From positions 62,001-126,000 of the forward strand of contig JAAVYI010000018.1 in assembly GCA_022791055.1 (NCBI GenBank): DNA of 64,000 nt. The letters are read 5' to 3'. This document shows, piece after piece, positions 11,147 through 20,157 of this stretch. The stretch comes from Clostridia bacterium (GTDB lineage Bacteria > Bacillota > Clostridia > Christensenellales > Pumilibacteraceae). The first letter of the stretch is position 1. Each line of letters begins with the position of its first letter. The notes under the pieces were generated by a model, which worked only from the letters and a program-made list of their open reading frames with translations, was not told where the DNA came from and did no database searches. Position numbers and translations under genes: made by a program.

Positions 11147-12187
11147 CTACTTGTTATGCTCAAACATGCCGATTTGCGCCGATTCGGCCGCCGGAGGTTC
11201 CAATCCCAAGTGTCGGTACGCCCCGGCCATACACACGCGGCCGCGCGGCGTTCGCGCAATAAATCCCATTTGCATCAAATACGGTTCGACGACGTCCTCG
11301 ATCGTAACAGCCTCTTCGTTGGTCGCAGCCGCCAGTGTATCCAGTCCCACCGGCCCGCCCCCGAACTTCTCGATCATCGCGCGCAAGATGCGGCGATCGA
11401 TCTCATCGAGGCCGATCTCATCCACTTCCAGTAGCGCCAATGCTTTACGGGCGATTTCCAGTGTGATCACGCCGTCGCCCAACACATCGGCAAAGTCACG
11501 CAACCGTTTGAGCAGTCGGTTGGCAATACGCGGCGTCCCACGGGAACGGGTCGCAATTTCGCCGAACGCATCGGACGCCACGCGAATGTTGAGAATCGAT
11601 GCCGACCGACGAATGATTTGCGCGAGGTCGTGCGGGTCGTACATTTCCAAACGGCAGATGACGCCGAAACGGTCTCTCAGCGGTCCGGTCAACATCCCCG
11701 CGCGCGTGGTCGCCCCAACCAACGTAAAGTGCGGCAAATTCAGCCGCATACTGCGCGCGCTCGGTCCTTTACCGATGACAATATCGAGCGCAAAGTCCTC
11801 CATGGCCGGGTATAAAATTTCCTCGACAGCGCGATTGAGCCTGTGGATCTCGTCGACAAACAGCACGTCATTTTCGTTCAGGTTGGTTAAAATCGCCGCC
11901 AGATCGCCCGCGCGTTCAATAGCCGGGCCGCTCGTGATCCGAATCTGAACACCCAATTCGTTGGCAATAATATGCGAAAGCGTCGTCTTGCCCAACCCCG
12001 GCGGCCCGTATAACAGCACATGGTCGAGCGCTTCCTTGCGTTTCTTCGATGCCTCGATAAAAACGCTTAAATTCGATTTTACTTTTTCTTGCCCCACATA
12101 TTCGGCAAGCGATTTGGGACGTAGCGACACATCGAGTTCGGCATCGTCCGACAATTTCGTACTGGTTATAAACCGCTCTTCGTCCAT
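11147..12187 (-). CDS. ruvB: Holliday junction branch-migration helicase RuvB
   Basis: Hexameric AAA+ motor that drives branch migration with RuvA. The 346-residue product has [13 protein letters not shown], Walker A GPPGLGKT (61-68), Walker B with VDEIHRLNR, the sensor region [11 protein letters not shown] and the C-terminal winged-helix DNA-binding domain ([12 protein letters not shown] onward, ending in [10 protein letters not shown]). It begins 4 bp after ruvA ends, so ruvA and ruvB are co-transcribed. Confidence 0.98.
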   Translation of the reverse strand: MDEERFITSTKLSDDAELDVSLRPKSLAEYVGQEKVKSNLSVFIEASKKRKEALDHVLLYGPPGLGKTTLSHIIANELGVQIRITSGPAIERAGDLAAILTNLNENDVLFVDEIHRLNRAVEEILYPAMEDFALDIVIGKGPSARSMRLNLPHFTLVGATTRAGMLTGPLRDRFGVICRLEMYDPHDLAQIIRRSASILNIRVASDAFGEIATRSRGTPRIANRLLKRLRDFADVLGDGVITLEIARKALALLEVDEIGLDEIDRRILRAMIEKFGGGPVGLDTLAAATNEEAVTIEDVVEPYLMQMGFIARTPRGRVCMAGAYRHLGLEPPAAESAQIGMFEHNK

Positions 12188-12191
12188 GCCG

Positions 12192-12767
12192 TCACCCCTT
12201 CAGTGCCTTAAATACGATCTGTTCCGGCGTCATGTTTTCGCCTTGTACACGCGCCACAGCCACCATAGCCTCGTTTTTGTTAAAGCCGAGCGCCATAAGC
12301 GCCATAACAGCCTCTTCGTCTACCGCCGTCACAGGCACGGTGACGCCCGTCGGCAACTCCTGAATTTCCTTGGCGATCTTATCGCGCAATTCGAATACAA
12401 TGCGTTCGGCTGTTTTTTTACCGATCCCCTTGACGCGGCTCAATGCGGTCGTATCGCCGTGCGCGATACATGCAATCAAGTCGGTCGGCGTCACACCGCT
12501 CAAAACGCCCAACGCCATTTTGGCGCCCACACCGCCGACCGATTGCAACCGAAGAAACATATCCTTTTCGGCACGGTCGACAAACCCGTATAAGAATACG
12601 CCCGACTCCCCGACTTGCAAGAACGTCGGCAATTTCACATCCGCGCCCACGGCACAAGCCCGCGCGCAGAACGCGCTGACGTTCAACTCGTATCCTAGTC
12701 CGCCGGCCTCTACCGTAACCGTATTGACCGTCACGTCGGTAACTTTTCCTTTTACATACGCTATCAC
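12192..12767 (-). CDS. ruvA: Holliday junction DNA-binding protein RuvA
   Basis: Tetrameric platform that binds four-way junctions and loads RuvB. The 191-residue protein has the OB-fold N-terminal domain, two helix-hairpin-helix motifs ([16 protein letters not shown] and [16 protein letters not shown]) and the C-terminal RuvB-contact helix bundle ([12 protein letters not shown]). The start is GTG; no better in-frame ATG exists. It has its own promoter at 12822-12850, separated by 382 bp from ruvC. Confidence 0.97.
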   Translation of the reverse strand: MIAYVKGKVTDVTVNTVTVEAGGLGYELNVSAFCARACAVGADVKLPTFLQVGESGVFLYGFVDRAEKDMFLRLQSVGGVGAKMALGVLSGVTPTDLIACIAHGDTTALSRVKGIGKKTAERIVFELRDKIAKEIQELPTGVTVPVTAVDEEAVMALMALGFNKNEAMVAVARVQGENMTPEQIVFKALKG

Positions 12768-12821
12768 TTTGTTTCAAAATCCTTGTAGTATTGATCCGCA
12801 AACGCTCGAATTTGCATTTTA

Positions 12822-12850
12822 AGTATAGCACAAACTTAACCGTTTGTACA
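12822..12850 (-). promoter_or_regulatory. Promoter of ruvAB
   Basis: Minus-strand TGTACA, 17-bp spacer, TATACT. The transcript leader is roughly 50 nt. Confidence 0.7.
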
Positions 12851-13049
12851 GAAATTTCGCCTGCCGTCGGCAAAAAGTTATATCGCAATAAAATGCGCCA
12901 CGTCTCTTCAAAACTCCTCAAAACGGCGTAAAAACCCTATATTGCAACTATTATGCGTGGCATAAATACCGATTATTTTAGACATATGTAGCAAAAATGC
13001 CAAAAAACAGTCGATTTTATCACTTTTCGGGGCTTTGAAAAATTTTTGA

Positions 13050-13082
13050 AATATAAAAAATTTCCGGGTGAAAACTACCCGG
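13050..13082 (-). terminator. Terminator downstream of ruvC
   Basis: The stem CCGGGT/ACCCGG encloses a 7-nt loop and is followed on the minus strand by AAATTTTTTATA. The other strand has ATTTTGTTT, so weak bidirectional function is possible. Confidence 0.75.
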
Positions 13083-13149
13083 ATTTTGTTTAAAGTTCCG
13101 AAATTATAACTATAATATCCCCCTCATCCATTCCCCGAAAAGCCGGCAA

Positions 13150-13641
13150 TCAGTTCATTTCGCGCTGGTTATATTGCATGGTATTGGCATGACAGACCGC
13201 CACCGCCAAGGCGTCGGCCGCGTCGTCCGGTTTCGGTTCGGTCTTTAATCCCAACAATGCTTTGACCATGAACTGCACTTGTTTTTTCTCCGCTCGCCCC
13301 ATGCCGGTCAACGCCTGTTTGACTTGTAGCGGTGTGTATTCGTACAGGTTGCCGCATTCTCGTATCGCACACAACAAAATAACGCCGCGCGCCTCCGCGA
13401 CCTTGATTCCCGTCGTGATATTGGTATTGAAAAACAGCTCTTCCACCGCCACCGCATCGGGCTTGTGCGCCTCGATCAATTTGCGCAACGCTTCGTCGAG
13501 CATCGCCAGTCGCACCGGCAAACTCTCGTTCGGCGGGGTCTGAATCACCCCGTAATCGATCGCTCGCAAGTTGCCGCGCTCGCGTTCAATAATGCCGTAG
13601 CCGATTGTCCCGTATCCGGGATCGATGCCTAAAATTCTCAA
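13150..13641 (-). CDS. ruvC: Crossover junction endodeoxyribonuclease RuvC
   Basis: Resolves Holliday junctions by paired nicks. The 163-residue product keeps the RNase H-like catalytic acids: D7 in ILGIDPGYG, E67 in VAVEELFF, and the C-terminal pair in KPDDAADALAVAVCH. The only sensible start is TTG at 13639-13641, 7 nt after GGAG; codon 1 of the conserved strand (RILGIDPG) leaves no room for an upstream ATG. It has its own strong promoter and terminator and is thus separate from ruvAB. Confidence 0.96.
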   Translation of the reverse strand: MRILGIDPGYGTIGYGIIERERGNLRAIDYGVIQTPPNESLPVRLAMLDEALRKLIEAHKPDAVAVEELFFNTNITTGIKVAEARGVILLCAIRECGNLYEYTPLQVKQALTGMGRAEKKQVQFMVKALLGLKTEPKPDDAADALAVAVCHANTMQYNQREMN

Positions 13642-13658
13642 AATACACTCCGTTTTTG

Positions 13659-13687
13659 TTGCTTTCTCGATAAAAATAGTTTATTAT
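13659..13687 (+). promoter_or_regulatory. Candidate promoter of argGH
   Basis: TTGCTT, a 17-bp A/T-rich spacer and TATTAT on the plus strand, 74 bp before the argG ATG. It overlaps the divergent ruvC transcript start region. A TATAAT at 13706-13711 is an alternative -10 with a poor -35. Confidence 0.55.
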
Positions 13688-13706
13688 ATAAGCAGTATAC
13701 TTTATT

Positions 13707-13735
13707 ATAATATCCATTCTGACACAGACTGTCAA
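13707..13735 (-). promoter_or_regulatory. Promoter of ruvC
   Basis: Perfect -35 TTGACA, 17-bp spacer and TATTAT on the minus strand. Confidence 0.8.
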
Positions 13736-13760
13736 GCGATTGGCTATTGAAGGAGCGTTT

Positions 13761-14978
13761 ATGAGTAAAATGAAAATTGTATTGGCCTATTCGGGCGGAC
13801 TGGACACCACCATCATCATTCCCTGGCTGAAAGAAAACTACGATTGCGACGTCATCGCCGTAGCGGCTGACGTCGGGCAAGGCGAAGAGCTGGAGCCACT
13901 GAACGAAAAAGCCATTCGCAGCGGCGCCGCCAAAATTTTCATCGAAGATTTGACGGAAGAATTTGTTACCGATTATATTTACCCGACCCTACAGGCCGGC
14001 GCAGTGTACGAGCATAAGTATCTGCTCGGCACGTCGTTTGCACGCCCGATCATTGCCAAACGGTTGGTCGAGATCGCCAAGCGCGAGGGCGCGACTGCCA
14101 TTTGCCACGGTTGCACCGGCAAAGGCAACGACCAAGTGCGTTTCGAGCTGTCGATCAAGGCCTTGGCGCCCGAAATGAAGATTATCGCCCCGTGGCGCAT
14201 TTGGGACATCAAGTCCCGCGAGGAAGAGATCGAGTACGCCGAACAGCGCGGGCTGGATGTTCCCGTCACCAAAAAGCACCCCTACTCGATGGATCGCAAC
14301 ATTTGGCATCTGTCGCACGAAGGCAGCGATTTGGAAAACCCGTGGAACGAGCCGAAAGACGACATGCTGCTGATTTGCAACCCGATTTCCAAAACGCCCG
14401 ACAAGCCCGAATATGTGACGGTCGACTTTGAAAAAGGCATTCCCGTAGCCGTCAACGGCAAAAAATTAGCGCCCGTACAGCTGTTGACCACGCTCAACGA
14501 GATCGGCGCGCGGCACGGCGTAGGCGTCGACGATATGGTTGAAAACCGCCTTGTAGGCATGAAGTCCCGCGGTGTGTACGAGAATCCGGCAGGCGCGATT
14601 TTGTATGCCGCGCACGCTAACCTCGAAGAGATCACGCTCGACCGCGCCACCGCGCATTACAAAGAACTGGTCGCCGTTCGGTTTGCCGAACTGGTTTACG
14701 ACGGTTGCTGGTTTACCCCGCTCCGCGAGGCCTTGAGCGCATTCGTCGACTCGACGCAACAGACCGTGACCGGTACGGTACGGCTCAAGCTGTTCAAAGG
14801 CAAGATCAGCGGCGCGGGCGTGCAGTCGCCGTACTCGCTGTACGACGAGGACATTGCAACGTTCAGCGCCGACGAAGTATACGATCAAAAGGATTCGGAA
14901 GGGTTTATCAACCTGTTCGGCCTACCGCTGAAAGTTCGCGCCCAAATGCTCGCGCGCAACGAAAAGAAAAAAGGATAA
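13761..14978 (+). CDS. argG: Argininosuccinate synthase
   Basis: ATP-dependent condensation of citrulline and aspartate. The 405-residue protein has the ATP-pyrophosphatase P-loop AYSGGLDTT (residues 9-17), the citrulline/aspartate-binding region [15 protein letters not shown], the [13 protein letters not shown] stretch and [14 protein letters not shown]. The ATG at 13761 follows GGAG by 5 nt; the frame is open for seven codons upstream, but those have no ribosome site. argH starts 7 bp after its stop. No arginine-responsive operator is evident in the short leader. Confidence 0.97.
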   Translation: MSKMKIVLAYSGGLDTTIIIPWLKENYDCDVIAVAADVGQGEELEPLNEKAIRSGAAKIFIEDLTEEFVTDYIYPTLQAGAVYEHKYLLGTSFARPIIAKRLVEIAKREGATAICHGCTGKGNDQVRFELSIKALAPEMKIIAPWRIWDIKSREEEIEYAEQRGLDVPVTKKHPYSMDRNIWHLSHEGSDLENPWNEPKDDMLLICNPISKTPDKPEYVTVDFEKGIPVAVNGKKLAPVQLLTTLNEIGARHGVGVDDMVENRLVGMKSRGVYENPAGAILYAAHANLEEITLDRATAHYKELVAVRFAELVYDGCWFTPLREALSAFVDSTQQTVTGTVRLKLFKGKISGAGVQSPYSLYDEDIATFSADEVYDQKDSEGFINLFGLPLKVRAQMLARNEKKKG

Positions 14979-14985
14979 TCGCCCT

Positions 14986-16383
14986 ATGAAAATGTGGTCG
15001 GGTCGGTTTAAAAACGACATTGACAGCCGCGCGGACGCTTTCAACGCCTCGCTCCCGTTTGATAAGCGGCTGTATAAGCACGATATTATGGGCAGCATCG
15101 CGCATTGCACCATGCTGGGCGAATGCGGGATCATTCCTCAAAACGAGGCCGAAACGATTTGCGCCGCCCTATCGGACATCTTTTTCGACATCAAGAACGG
15201 TAAGCTAGCCGTATGCGACGCCGAAGATATTCATATGTTCGTCGAGGAAAAGCTGACCGCTCGCGTCGGCGACGTCGGCAAAAAATTACACACAGCGCGC
15301 TCGCGTAACGATCAAGTCGCGCTTGATTTACGCCTGTATCTGCGCGACAGCGTTGACGAAATCAATCTGTTGCTGCGCGATCTCATTAAAACGATCGTCG
15401 ATTTGGCCGAGCAGCACACGGAAACGATCATTCCCGCCTACACACACATGCAAAAGGCGCAGCCTACGACGCTCGCGCATCATCTAATGGCCTATGCCGA
15501 AATGTTTTTGCGCGACGCAGAACGCTTTCTCGACACCCGCAAACGCATCAACATCATGCCGCTGGGCAGCGGCGCCTGCACCGGAACGACGTTCCCCATC
15601 AACCGCAAACGCGTCGCCGAACTGCTCGATTTCGACGATGTAACACACAACGCACTGGACGGCGTCAGCGACCGCGACTATGCAATCGAATATCTGACCG
15701 ACGTCGCCACCGTGATGATGCACCTTTCGCGTTTTAACGAAGAGATCATATATTGGGCAAGCGACGAGTTCGGCTATATCGGCCTAGACGACCGTTTCAG
15801 TACAGGCTCGAGCATCATGCCGCAAAAGAAAAACCCGGATATGAGCGAGTTGATCCGTGGCAAAACGGGTCGTTGCTATGGCAATCTCATGCGGCTGTTG
15901 ACCGTCATGAAAGGGTTACCGCTTGCTTACAACAAGGACATGCAAGAGGACAAAGAGGCCGTTTTTGACGCCGAGGACACCGTCAAAGCGTGCCTGGAAA
16001 TCTTCACCGCCATGTTGCCGACGTTGCGCTTTCATACAGATGCGCTCGAAACCGGCGCGCAAGGCGGTTTTACGGCAGCGACCGACTGCGCCGACTACTT
16101 GGTTCGCAAAGGTATGCCGTTCCGCGAGGCACATGCCGTCATCGGCGGTTTGGTTCTCTACTGTACCGAGTACGGAAAAGATTTGTCTACGCTGTCGCTC
16201 GAAGAGTTTAAAAACTACTCCACGCTGTTCGAGGCCGACATTCTCAACTGCGTTAAAATCAAAAACGTCGTGTATGCGCGTAAGATCGTCGGCGCCCCCG
16301 CCCCCAAGGCGGTCTCGAATGAAATCAAGCGCATTCGCAAACTGTTGCCGCGTATGTTCCCCGAAAAATCGGAAGAACAGTAA
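14986..16383 (+). CDS. argH: Argininosuccinate lyase
   Basis: Cleaves argininosuccinate to arginine and fumarate. The 465-residue protein belongs to the fumarase/aspartase superfamily: N-terminal KMWSGRF, LHTARSRNDQVALD, TIIPAYTHMQKAQPTTLAHH (catalytic Thr-His), and the superfamily signature GSSIMPQKKNPD with its catalytic serine. It is translated with argG as a two-gene operon. No transcription terminator of canonical form follows it before the broken gene at 16447. Confidence 0.97.
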   Translation: MKMWSGRFKNDIDSRADAFNASLPFDKRLYKHDIMGSIAHCTMLGECGIIPQNEAETICAALSDIFFDIKNGKLAVCDAEDIHMFVEEKLTARVGDVGKKLHTARSRNDQVALDLRLYLRDSVDEINLLLRDLIKTIVDLAEQHTETIIPAYTHMQKAQPTTLAHHLMAYAEMFLRDAERFLDTRKRINIMPLGSGACTGTTFPINRKRVAELLDFDDVTHNALDGVSDRDYAIEYLTDVATVMMHLSRFNEEIIYWASDEFGYIGLDDRFSTGSSIMPQKKNPDMSELIRGKTGRCYGNLMRLLTVMKGLPLAYNKDMQEDKEAVFDAEDTVKACLEIFTAMLPTLRFHTDALETGAQGGFTAATDCADYLVRKGMPFREAHAVIGGLVLYCTEYGKDLSTLSLEEFKNYSTLFEADILNCVKIKNVVYARKIVGAPAPKAVSNEIKRIRKLLPRMFPEKSEEQ

Positions 16384-16446
16384 CACGCCAAACTTTCGAC
16401 ATTCGACCACCGACATCTTGTCACGCAATTCACGTTCAAGGACACC

Positions 16447-16978
16447 ATGTTTACCAAAACGGAATTGACAAAACTGCACAGTTTTTCTTTCGGAAACGAT
16501 GAATCTATTCTTAGGCATAGGCGAGTTGAACTCATAAGGTTTTGGCACAAATCGAACGATTGGCCGCGAAACAGCTAGCCGTAGTCCCACTACGCCGTCG
16601 GACGAATTCCGTACCCACTCGCCCGATTTGTGTCAAAACTGCGTTGCACCTTTCGCGGCACAGTTTGCGGTAGGTTGTGTTCCTATCGAGGCTGTCGTAG
16701 CAGGGACTACGACGGCCGAGATAGGGGCGCAATATGCCGTGAAATATGCCGCGAAAGGCTTATGAAGTTCGATTCCCCTATGCCTACCAGCAAAAACCGA
16801 GACTGCTTTTATTGCCTGAAAATCTTTTGATCCAAAAGAAATAACCGATTGGGTGCAAGAGGAAGAAAACGCCAAAACGGCATTATGTCCGTACTGCGGC
16901 ATAGACGCAGTACTCGGCGACAGCACCATCGAAATAACGCCGGACTTGTTACAAGCAATACACGAAAAGTGGTTTTAA
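16447..16978 (+). pseudogene. Disrupted gene for a small CxYC/CPYCGID zinc-ribbon-like 'cytoplasmic protein'
   Basis: Two coding blocks of one small family are split. Block 1, from ATG 16447 (AAGGA 4 nt upstream), encodes MFTKTELTKLHSFSFGNDES. Block 2, from about 16787, encodes NRDCFYCLKIF and then, after a frameshift at 16826-16830 (TTTTGA), DPKEITDW and ALCPYCGIDAVLGDS to TAA at 16978. From memory, a short conserved bacterial protein has this same order of an N-terminal kLHkFSf-N helix, CFYC and CPYCGID. A 271-bp element with inverted ends separates the blocks; removing it with one TA joins them in frame. The frameshift is a second, independent lesion unless it is a sequencing error. Confidence 0.75.
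16514..16784. mobile_element. MITE-like element with terminal inverted repeats and TA target duplication
   Basis: The ends are inverted repeats of about 26 bp: the left reads GGCATAGG..GAACT.CATAAG and the right, reversed, GGCATAGG..GAACTTCATAAG (three mismatches and one indel). The element is flanked by TA at 16512-16513 and 16785-16786. Internally there is a further inverted pair TTTTGGCACAAATCG (16540) and its near complement at 16624-16638. No transposase frame is present. TA duplication suggests mobilisation by a Tc1/mariner-IS630-type transposase elsewhere, which is inference. Confidence 0.75.
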
Positions 16979-17267
16979 CATTACCCGGCGGGGATAGCGG
17001 CTACGCTCCGCGAAGCACCGCCGACATACCCACCGCAAAACGACCGATAAGAATCGATTTCTTCATCGGTCGTTATCATTTGAAAACACGTTACGCAGTT
17101 AAGCGCCCCATACGCTCATAAATTACGATATAGCGTAATTGTGTTTCGACGACTGTAAAAAATGCGTCATCGTATTTAGTTTTTAATCAAATATGTCACA
17201 CTGAGATCGTTCGCTCGAGCGCCCAATCACTTAAAATTATCGAAAAGGCTCAAAAAGAGGCAATGCT
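16979..17267 (+). other. Intergenic region before the nucleotidyltransferase
   Basis: A 10-bp stem AACGACCGAT/ATCGGTCGTT at 17039-17074 could terminate transcription on either strand, though the T-run is short. The rest is A/T-rich upstream sequence of the gene at 17268; I see no clear -35/-10 pair. Confidence 0.4.
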
Positions 17268-18032
17268 ATGCAAGACATAACACTACAAAATCCATTCATG
17301 CAACTGTCCTATGCCGCGGTTAGCACATGTGTGGACATTCTAGGCGACACCCTACTTGCTTTTTATTTACACGGTAGCGCACTGCATGGAGACGCTATCG
17401 TCGGCGTTTCCGACTTGGACTGCTGTCTTATCGTAGCCCGCGCCTTAGACAATCGCCAAACAGCCGCACTCATCGATACAGAACGGTCGTTGCAAGCGCG
17501 TTACCCCGTTGCGTCCGAAGTACATTTGAACGTGTACACGATCGACGCTTTACAACAAGATTCCTTTGCACGTTTTCTCCTCCGCCATAATGCCGCTATC
17601 TTATACGGCAAAAACATTGTGGACATACTGGAAGCACAAGGCTATATAACACCACGCCCGGACGCACAACTTGCCAAATCGCGCCTTCCTTTTGCAAGAG
17701 ACTGTTTCCGCGACGCATGTATAGGCAAACAACCGGCTTGCACCGGCAAGTTACCCGACAATCCCTATTTACGGACGCGCAAATTCGCCCGGTATTTTGT
17801 CGTTCTCGAAGGTGCTTATTGGTTGATGACGCAAGAGATTTTCACCACATTTGATAAAACGACCGTGCTGCGCGATTTAAAAAAGCATCTGCCCGAATTT
17901 TGCGATGCATTTACGCAAACCGAACGTATTTTACAAAACCCGCTTCAAACGACCATGCCGCCCAAACAGTTCCTGTCCCATATTCGCCCATTTGTCGAGC
18001 GTATATTTTCCGACATAGAACGCCTATTGTAG
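17268..18032 (+). CDS. Nucleotidyltransferase-fold protein
   Basis: The 254-residue cytoplasmic protein has the polymerase-beta-type nucleotidyltransferase signature: a GS dipeptide at 36-37 in YLHGSALHGD and the metal-binding pair in SDLDCCLIV (residues 48-56), giving the G-S-x(n)-S-D-x-D pattern. The C-terminal half is helical and may recognise the acceptor. Proteins of this shape include aminoglycoside adenylyltransferases and uncharacterised NTases; the substrate cannot be predicted. The ATG is 6 nt after AGAGG. It converges with the following minus-strand gene with no spacer. Confidence 0.65.
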   Translation: MQDITLQNPFMQLSYAAVSTCVDILGDTLLAFYLHGSALHGDAIVGVSDLDCCLIVARALDNRQTAALIDTERSLQARYPVASEVHLNVYTIDALQQDSFARFLLRHNAAILYGKNIVDILEAQGYITPRPDAQLAKSRLPFARDCFRDACIGKQPACTGKLPDNPYLRTRKFARYFVVLEGAYWLMTQEIFTTFDKTTVLRDLKKHLPEFCDAFTQTERILQNPLQTTMPPKQFLSHIRPFVERIFSDIERLL

Positions 18033-18545
18033 CTATTTTGCGGTTTTATTGTCTGACATAGTACTGCTTGATAATAATTCACGGCCGATTTTCCCGGTCA
18101 AATGATCAATTTTGACTTCGATTATACAGAATTTCACCCAATCGGCAGTGATTGCTTTTGCGAGTTGCGCCTCGTCAATATCGGGTGCATATTTAACCGC
18201 CAAGGCCTCTATCGCTTCGCGCTTTTCCGTTTCATCCGTTATAATCCGCGCGCGCCCGAATACAATCACACTGCGATATTTGGTTGTAAACGATTCCGGC
18301 ATGACCTCGTCCCGATCGATCACACAAAAGGAAATGCGGTCGTTAGTCCGAATCGCGTCTATCTTATGCCCGACCGGCGCGCAGTGAAAATACAGTTTAC
18401 CGTCCATATACACAAAACTAAGCGGCACGGCATACGGATCGCCGTCCGCATCGATGACCGCCAACACGCCCGAAGTCGCTCTGCGCAAGACTTCTTCACA
18501 CGCCTCGCGCGTTACTTGTTGTCTTTTACGTCGCATCTCATACAC
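18033..18545 (-). CDS. PNPOx-like flavin-binding split-barrel protein (NimA-type)
   Basis: A pyridoxamine-phosphate-oxidase-like protein of about 170 residues. The family pattern is clear: EMRRKRQQVT at the N-terminus, GVLAVIDADGDPYAVPLSFV, YMDGKLYFHCAPVGHKIDAI and ISFCVIDRDEV, which is typical of the NimA/YqaG group that binds FMN or F420-like cofactors and includes nitroimidazole reductases. The GTG at 18545, 8 nt after AGAGGAG, fits best; ATG 18536 is an alternative. Resistance to nitroimidazoles is not implied by the fold alone. Confidence 0.75.
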   Translation of the reverse strand: MYEMRRKRQQVTREACEEVLRRATSGVLAVIDADGDPYAVPLSFVYMDGKLYFHCAPVGHKIDAIRTNDRISFCVIDRDEVMPESFTTKYRSVIVFGRARIITDETEKREAIEALAVKYAPDIDEAQLAKAITADWVKFCIIEVKIDHLTGKIGRELLSSSTMSDNKTAK

Positions 18546-18605
18546 CGCGATTTCTCCTCTATCAAAAAATCCGCGCATAGGCGGATTTTGTTTTAACGTG
18601 AATTG

Positions 18606-19622
18606 TCATTTCTGCGCCAAGATCCCGGCGAGCAACTCGTCGTTGGAAAGTAGTTTTCCCGCGCCCAGTATGACCGCAAACGACGGATCCTCCACCAGGT
18701 ACACCGGCAGTTGCAATTTGGCTTTCAAAAATTCCGGCAGCCCGGTGATCTGACTGGCGCCGCCCGTCAAATATATGCCCGATCTGTAAATGTCTCCGGC
18801 GATTTCGGGCGGACAGCGGTGAATGATATTCTCCACCGCGCCGGCGATCTGCGTATAGAACGGCAGCAGTGCCTCGCGCACTTCGGTCGCATAAACCACG
18901 CAAGACGACGGTTGCCGCGTGCGAATGTCGACGCCTTTGACTTCCATTTTAGACGTATCGTTGACATACAGACTGCCGATGTCGTGCTTGAGTTTGCGCG
19001 CCGTATTTGTCCCCAGCCGCAAACTCTTCTTGCCGCTGATATAGTCGATCAACGCATTGTCCATCATATTGCCGCCGATGCTGACGCCGTAGCCGTCGAT
19101 AATGCCGCACAGGCTGAGCGCGGCGATTTCGGTCGCGCCGCCGCCGATATTGACAACAAGCCCGGCGTGCGGCGAGGTCAGCGGCATATCGATGCCTACC
19201 CCGGCCAATATAATACTCTCGATCGTCGTTACTTCCGAAATATCGGCGGCAAAACAAACGTCCTCATAGGTTTTATACTGTTTCTTCTCTAACCCCATCG
19301 GCACGGCTAGGATCGCTTTGATCCGCGGACGGAAAAACGAATAGCCGTCGTCGACGATGCGGCCGATAAACGCCCTAAGCAGCACCGCACAGGTATCGGG
19401 ATCGACGATCACACCGTCCACCACCGGCGACACAATCAGCGTGCGCTCGGGCGTTTTTCCCAGCATTTCGATCGCTTTATTACCGACGGCGCGCACCTTG
19501 CGCCGCTCGCCCGCGCCCGTATAGGCGACAACCGTCGGCTCGCGCAGTACTAATCCGCTGCCCGAAAGATAAATCGAAGTATAGGATGTGCCGATTTCAA
19601 CGGCAATTTCCATTGTCGCCAT
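18606..19622 (-). CDS. MreB-family rod-shape-determining actin homologue
   Basis: The 338-residue protein has the MreB/Mbl actin fold signatures: phosphate-1 VEIGTSYTSIYLSGSG, LREPTVVAYTG, a connect region AILAVPMGLEKKQYK, phosphate-2 VVNIGGGATEIAAL and adenosine motif YLTGGASQI. Filaments of this family guide peptidoglycan synthesis along the cylinder. It is somewhat divergent from canonical MreB (for example EIGTS for DLGTA), so it could be a paralogue such as Mbl/MreBH. The ATG follows AAAGGAG and overlaps maf by 26 bp; no mreC/mreD follows, which is unusual. Confidence 0.8.
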   Translation of the reverse strand: MATMEIAVEIGTSYTSIYLSGSGLVLREPTVVAYTGAGERRKVRAVGNKAIEMLGKTPERTLIVSPVVDGVIVDPDTCAVLLRAFIGRIVDDGYSFFRPRIKAILAVPMGLEKKQYKTYEDVCFAADISEVTTIESIILAGVGIDMPLTSPHAGLVVNIGGGATEIAALSLCGIIDGYGVSIGGNMMDNALIDYISGKKSLRLGTNTARKLKHDIGSLYVNDTSKMEVKGVDIRTRQPSSCVVYATEVREALLPFYTQIAGAVENIIHRCPPEIAGDIYRSGIYLTGGASQITGLPEFLKAKLQLPVYLVEDPSFAVILGAGKLLSNDELLAGILAQK

Positions 19623-20157
19623 AAAAATGCTCCTTTAAAAGCACTGCGACCAGCCCGACCGGCAACCCGACGACGTTATCATAGTCTCCGTCGGCCGTCA
19701 CCTTGCCCCGCAACTGCTCGTCTTGTATTCCGTATGCCCCGGCCTTGCCGCGCGACAGCCCGGCAGACACGTAAGCGCATATTTCTTCATCGGTCAAGTT
19801 CGCCACGGTCACGCGCGTGTGCGCATGTGCCGTCACCGAGTGTACCCCGTCGGTCAAACAGACGCCGGTCACAACGTCGTGCGTCCGACCGCGCAGACGC
19901 CGCAACATCTCGACGGCAGCCGCGTCATCGATAGGTTTGCCCAAAATAGCGCCGTCTAAACCGACGACCGTATCGGCGCCCAAGACGATCTCGCCGTTCG
20001 GCGGCACAGAACAGGCTTTTCGGCGGGCGTTCTCTTCGGCGACCTCTGTCGGCGAGCCGCAAGCACACTCCTCCGCCGTCGGACTGACAACCGTGACCGA
20101 TACGCCCAAACGCCGCACCAGTTCGATACGGCGCGGCGATGTAGAGGCCAGGATCAC
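19597..20157 (-). CDS. maf: Maf-like nucleoside triphosphate pyrophosphatase
   Basis: House-cleaning enzyme hydrolysing non-canonical or dTTP/UTP nucleotides. The 186-residue product has ASTSPRR at the N-terminus, EENARRKA, LGADTVVGLDG, the GKP loop and the C-terminal DYDNVVGLPV pattern. It starts at GTG, overlapping the ppx stop by 4 bp (GTGA), so it is translationally coupled. Maf next to an MreB homologue recalls the maf-radC-mreBCD cluster of Bacillus, here with radC absent. Confidence 0.92.
   Translation of the reverse strand: MILASTSPRRIELVRRLGVSVTVVSPTAEECACGSPTEVAEENARRKACSVPPNGEIVLGADTVVGLDGAILGKPIDDAAAVEMLRRLRGRTHDVVTGVCLTDGVHSVTAHAHTRVTVANLTDEEICAYVSAGLSRGKAGAYGIQDEQLRGKVTADGDYDNVVGLPVGLVAVLLKEHFYGDNGNCR

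Larger units (their letters stand above)
12768..13149. other. Intergenic region ruvC-ruvA
   Basis: The 382-bp gap holds the ruvA promoter (12822-12850) and the ruvC terminator hairpin (13064-13082). The A/T-rich middle has no coding frame with a ribosome site. I looked for a CGAACATATGTTCG-type LexA box near ruvA and did not see one. Confidence 0.6.

Noticed and set aside
13642..13760. ARG-box or T-box in the argG leader
   Set aside because: The gap holds two promoters but no recognisable operator or T-box.
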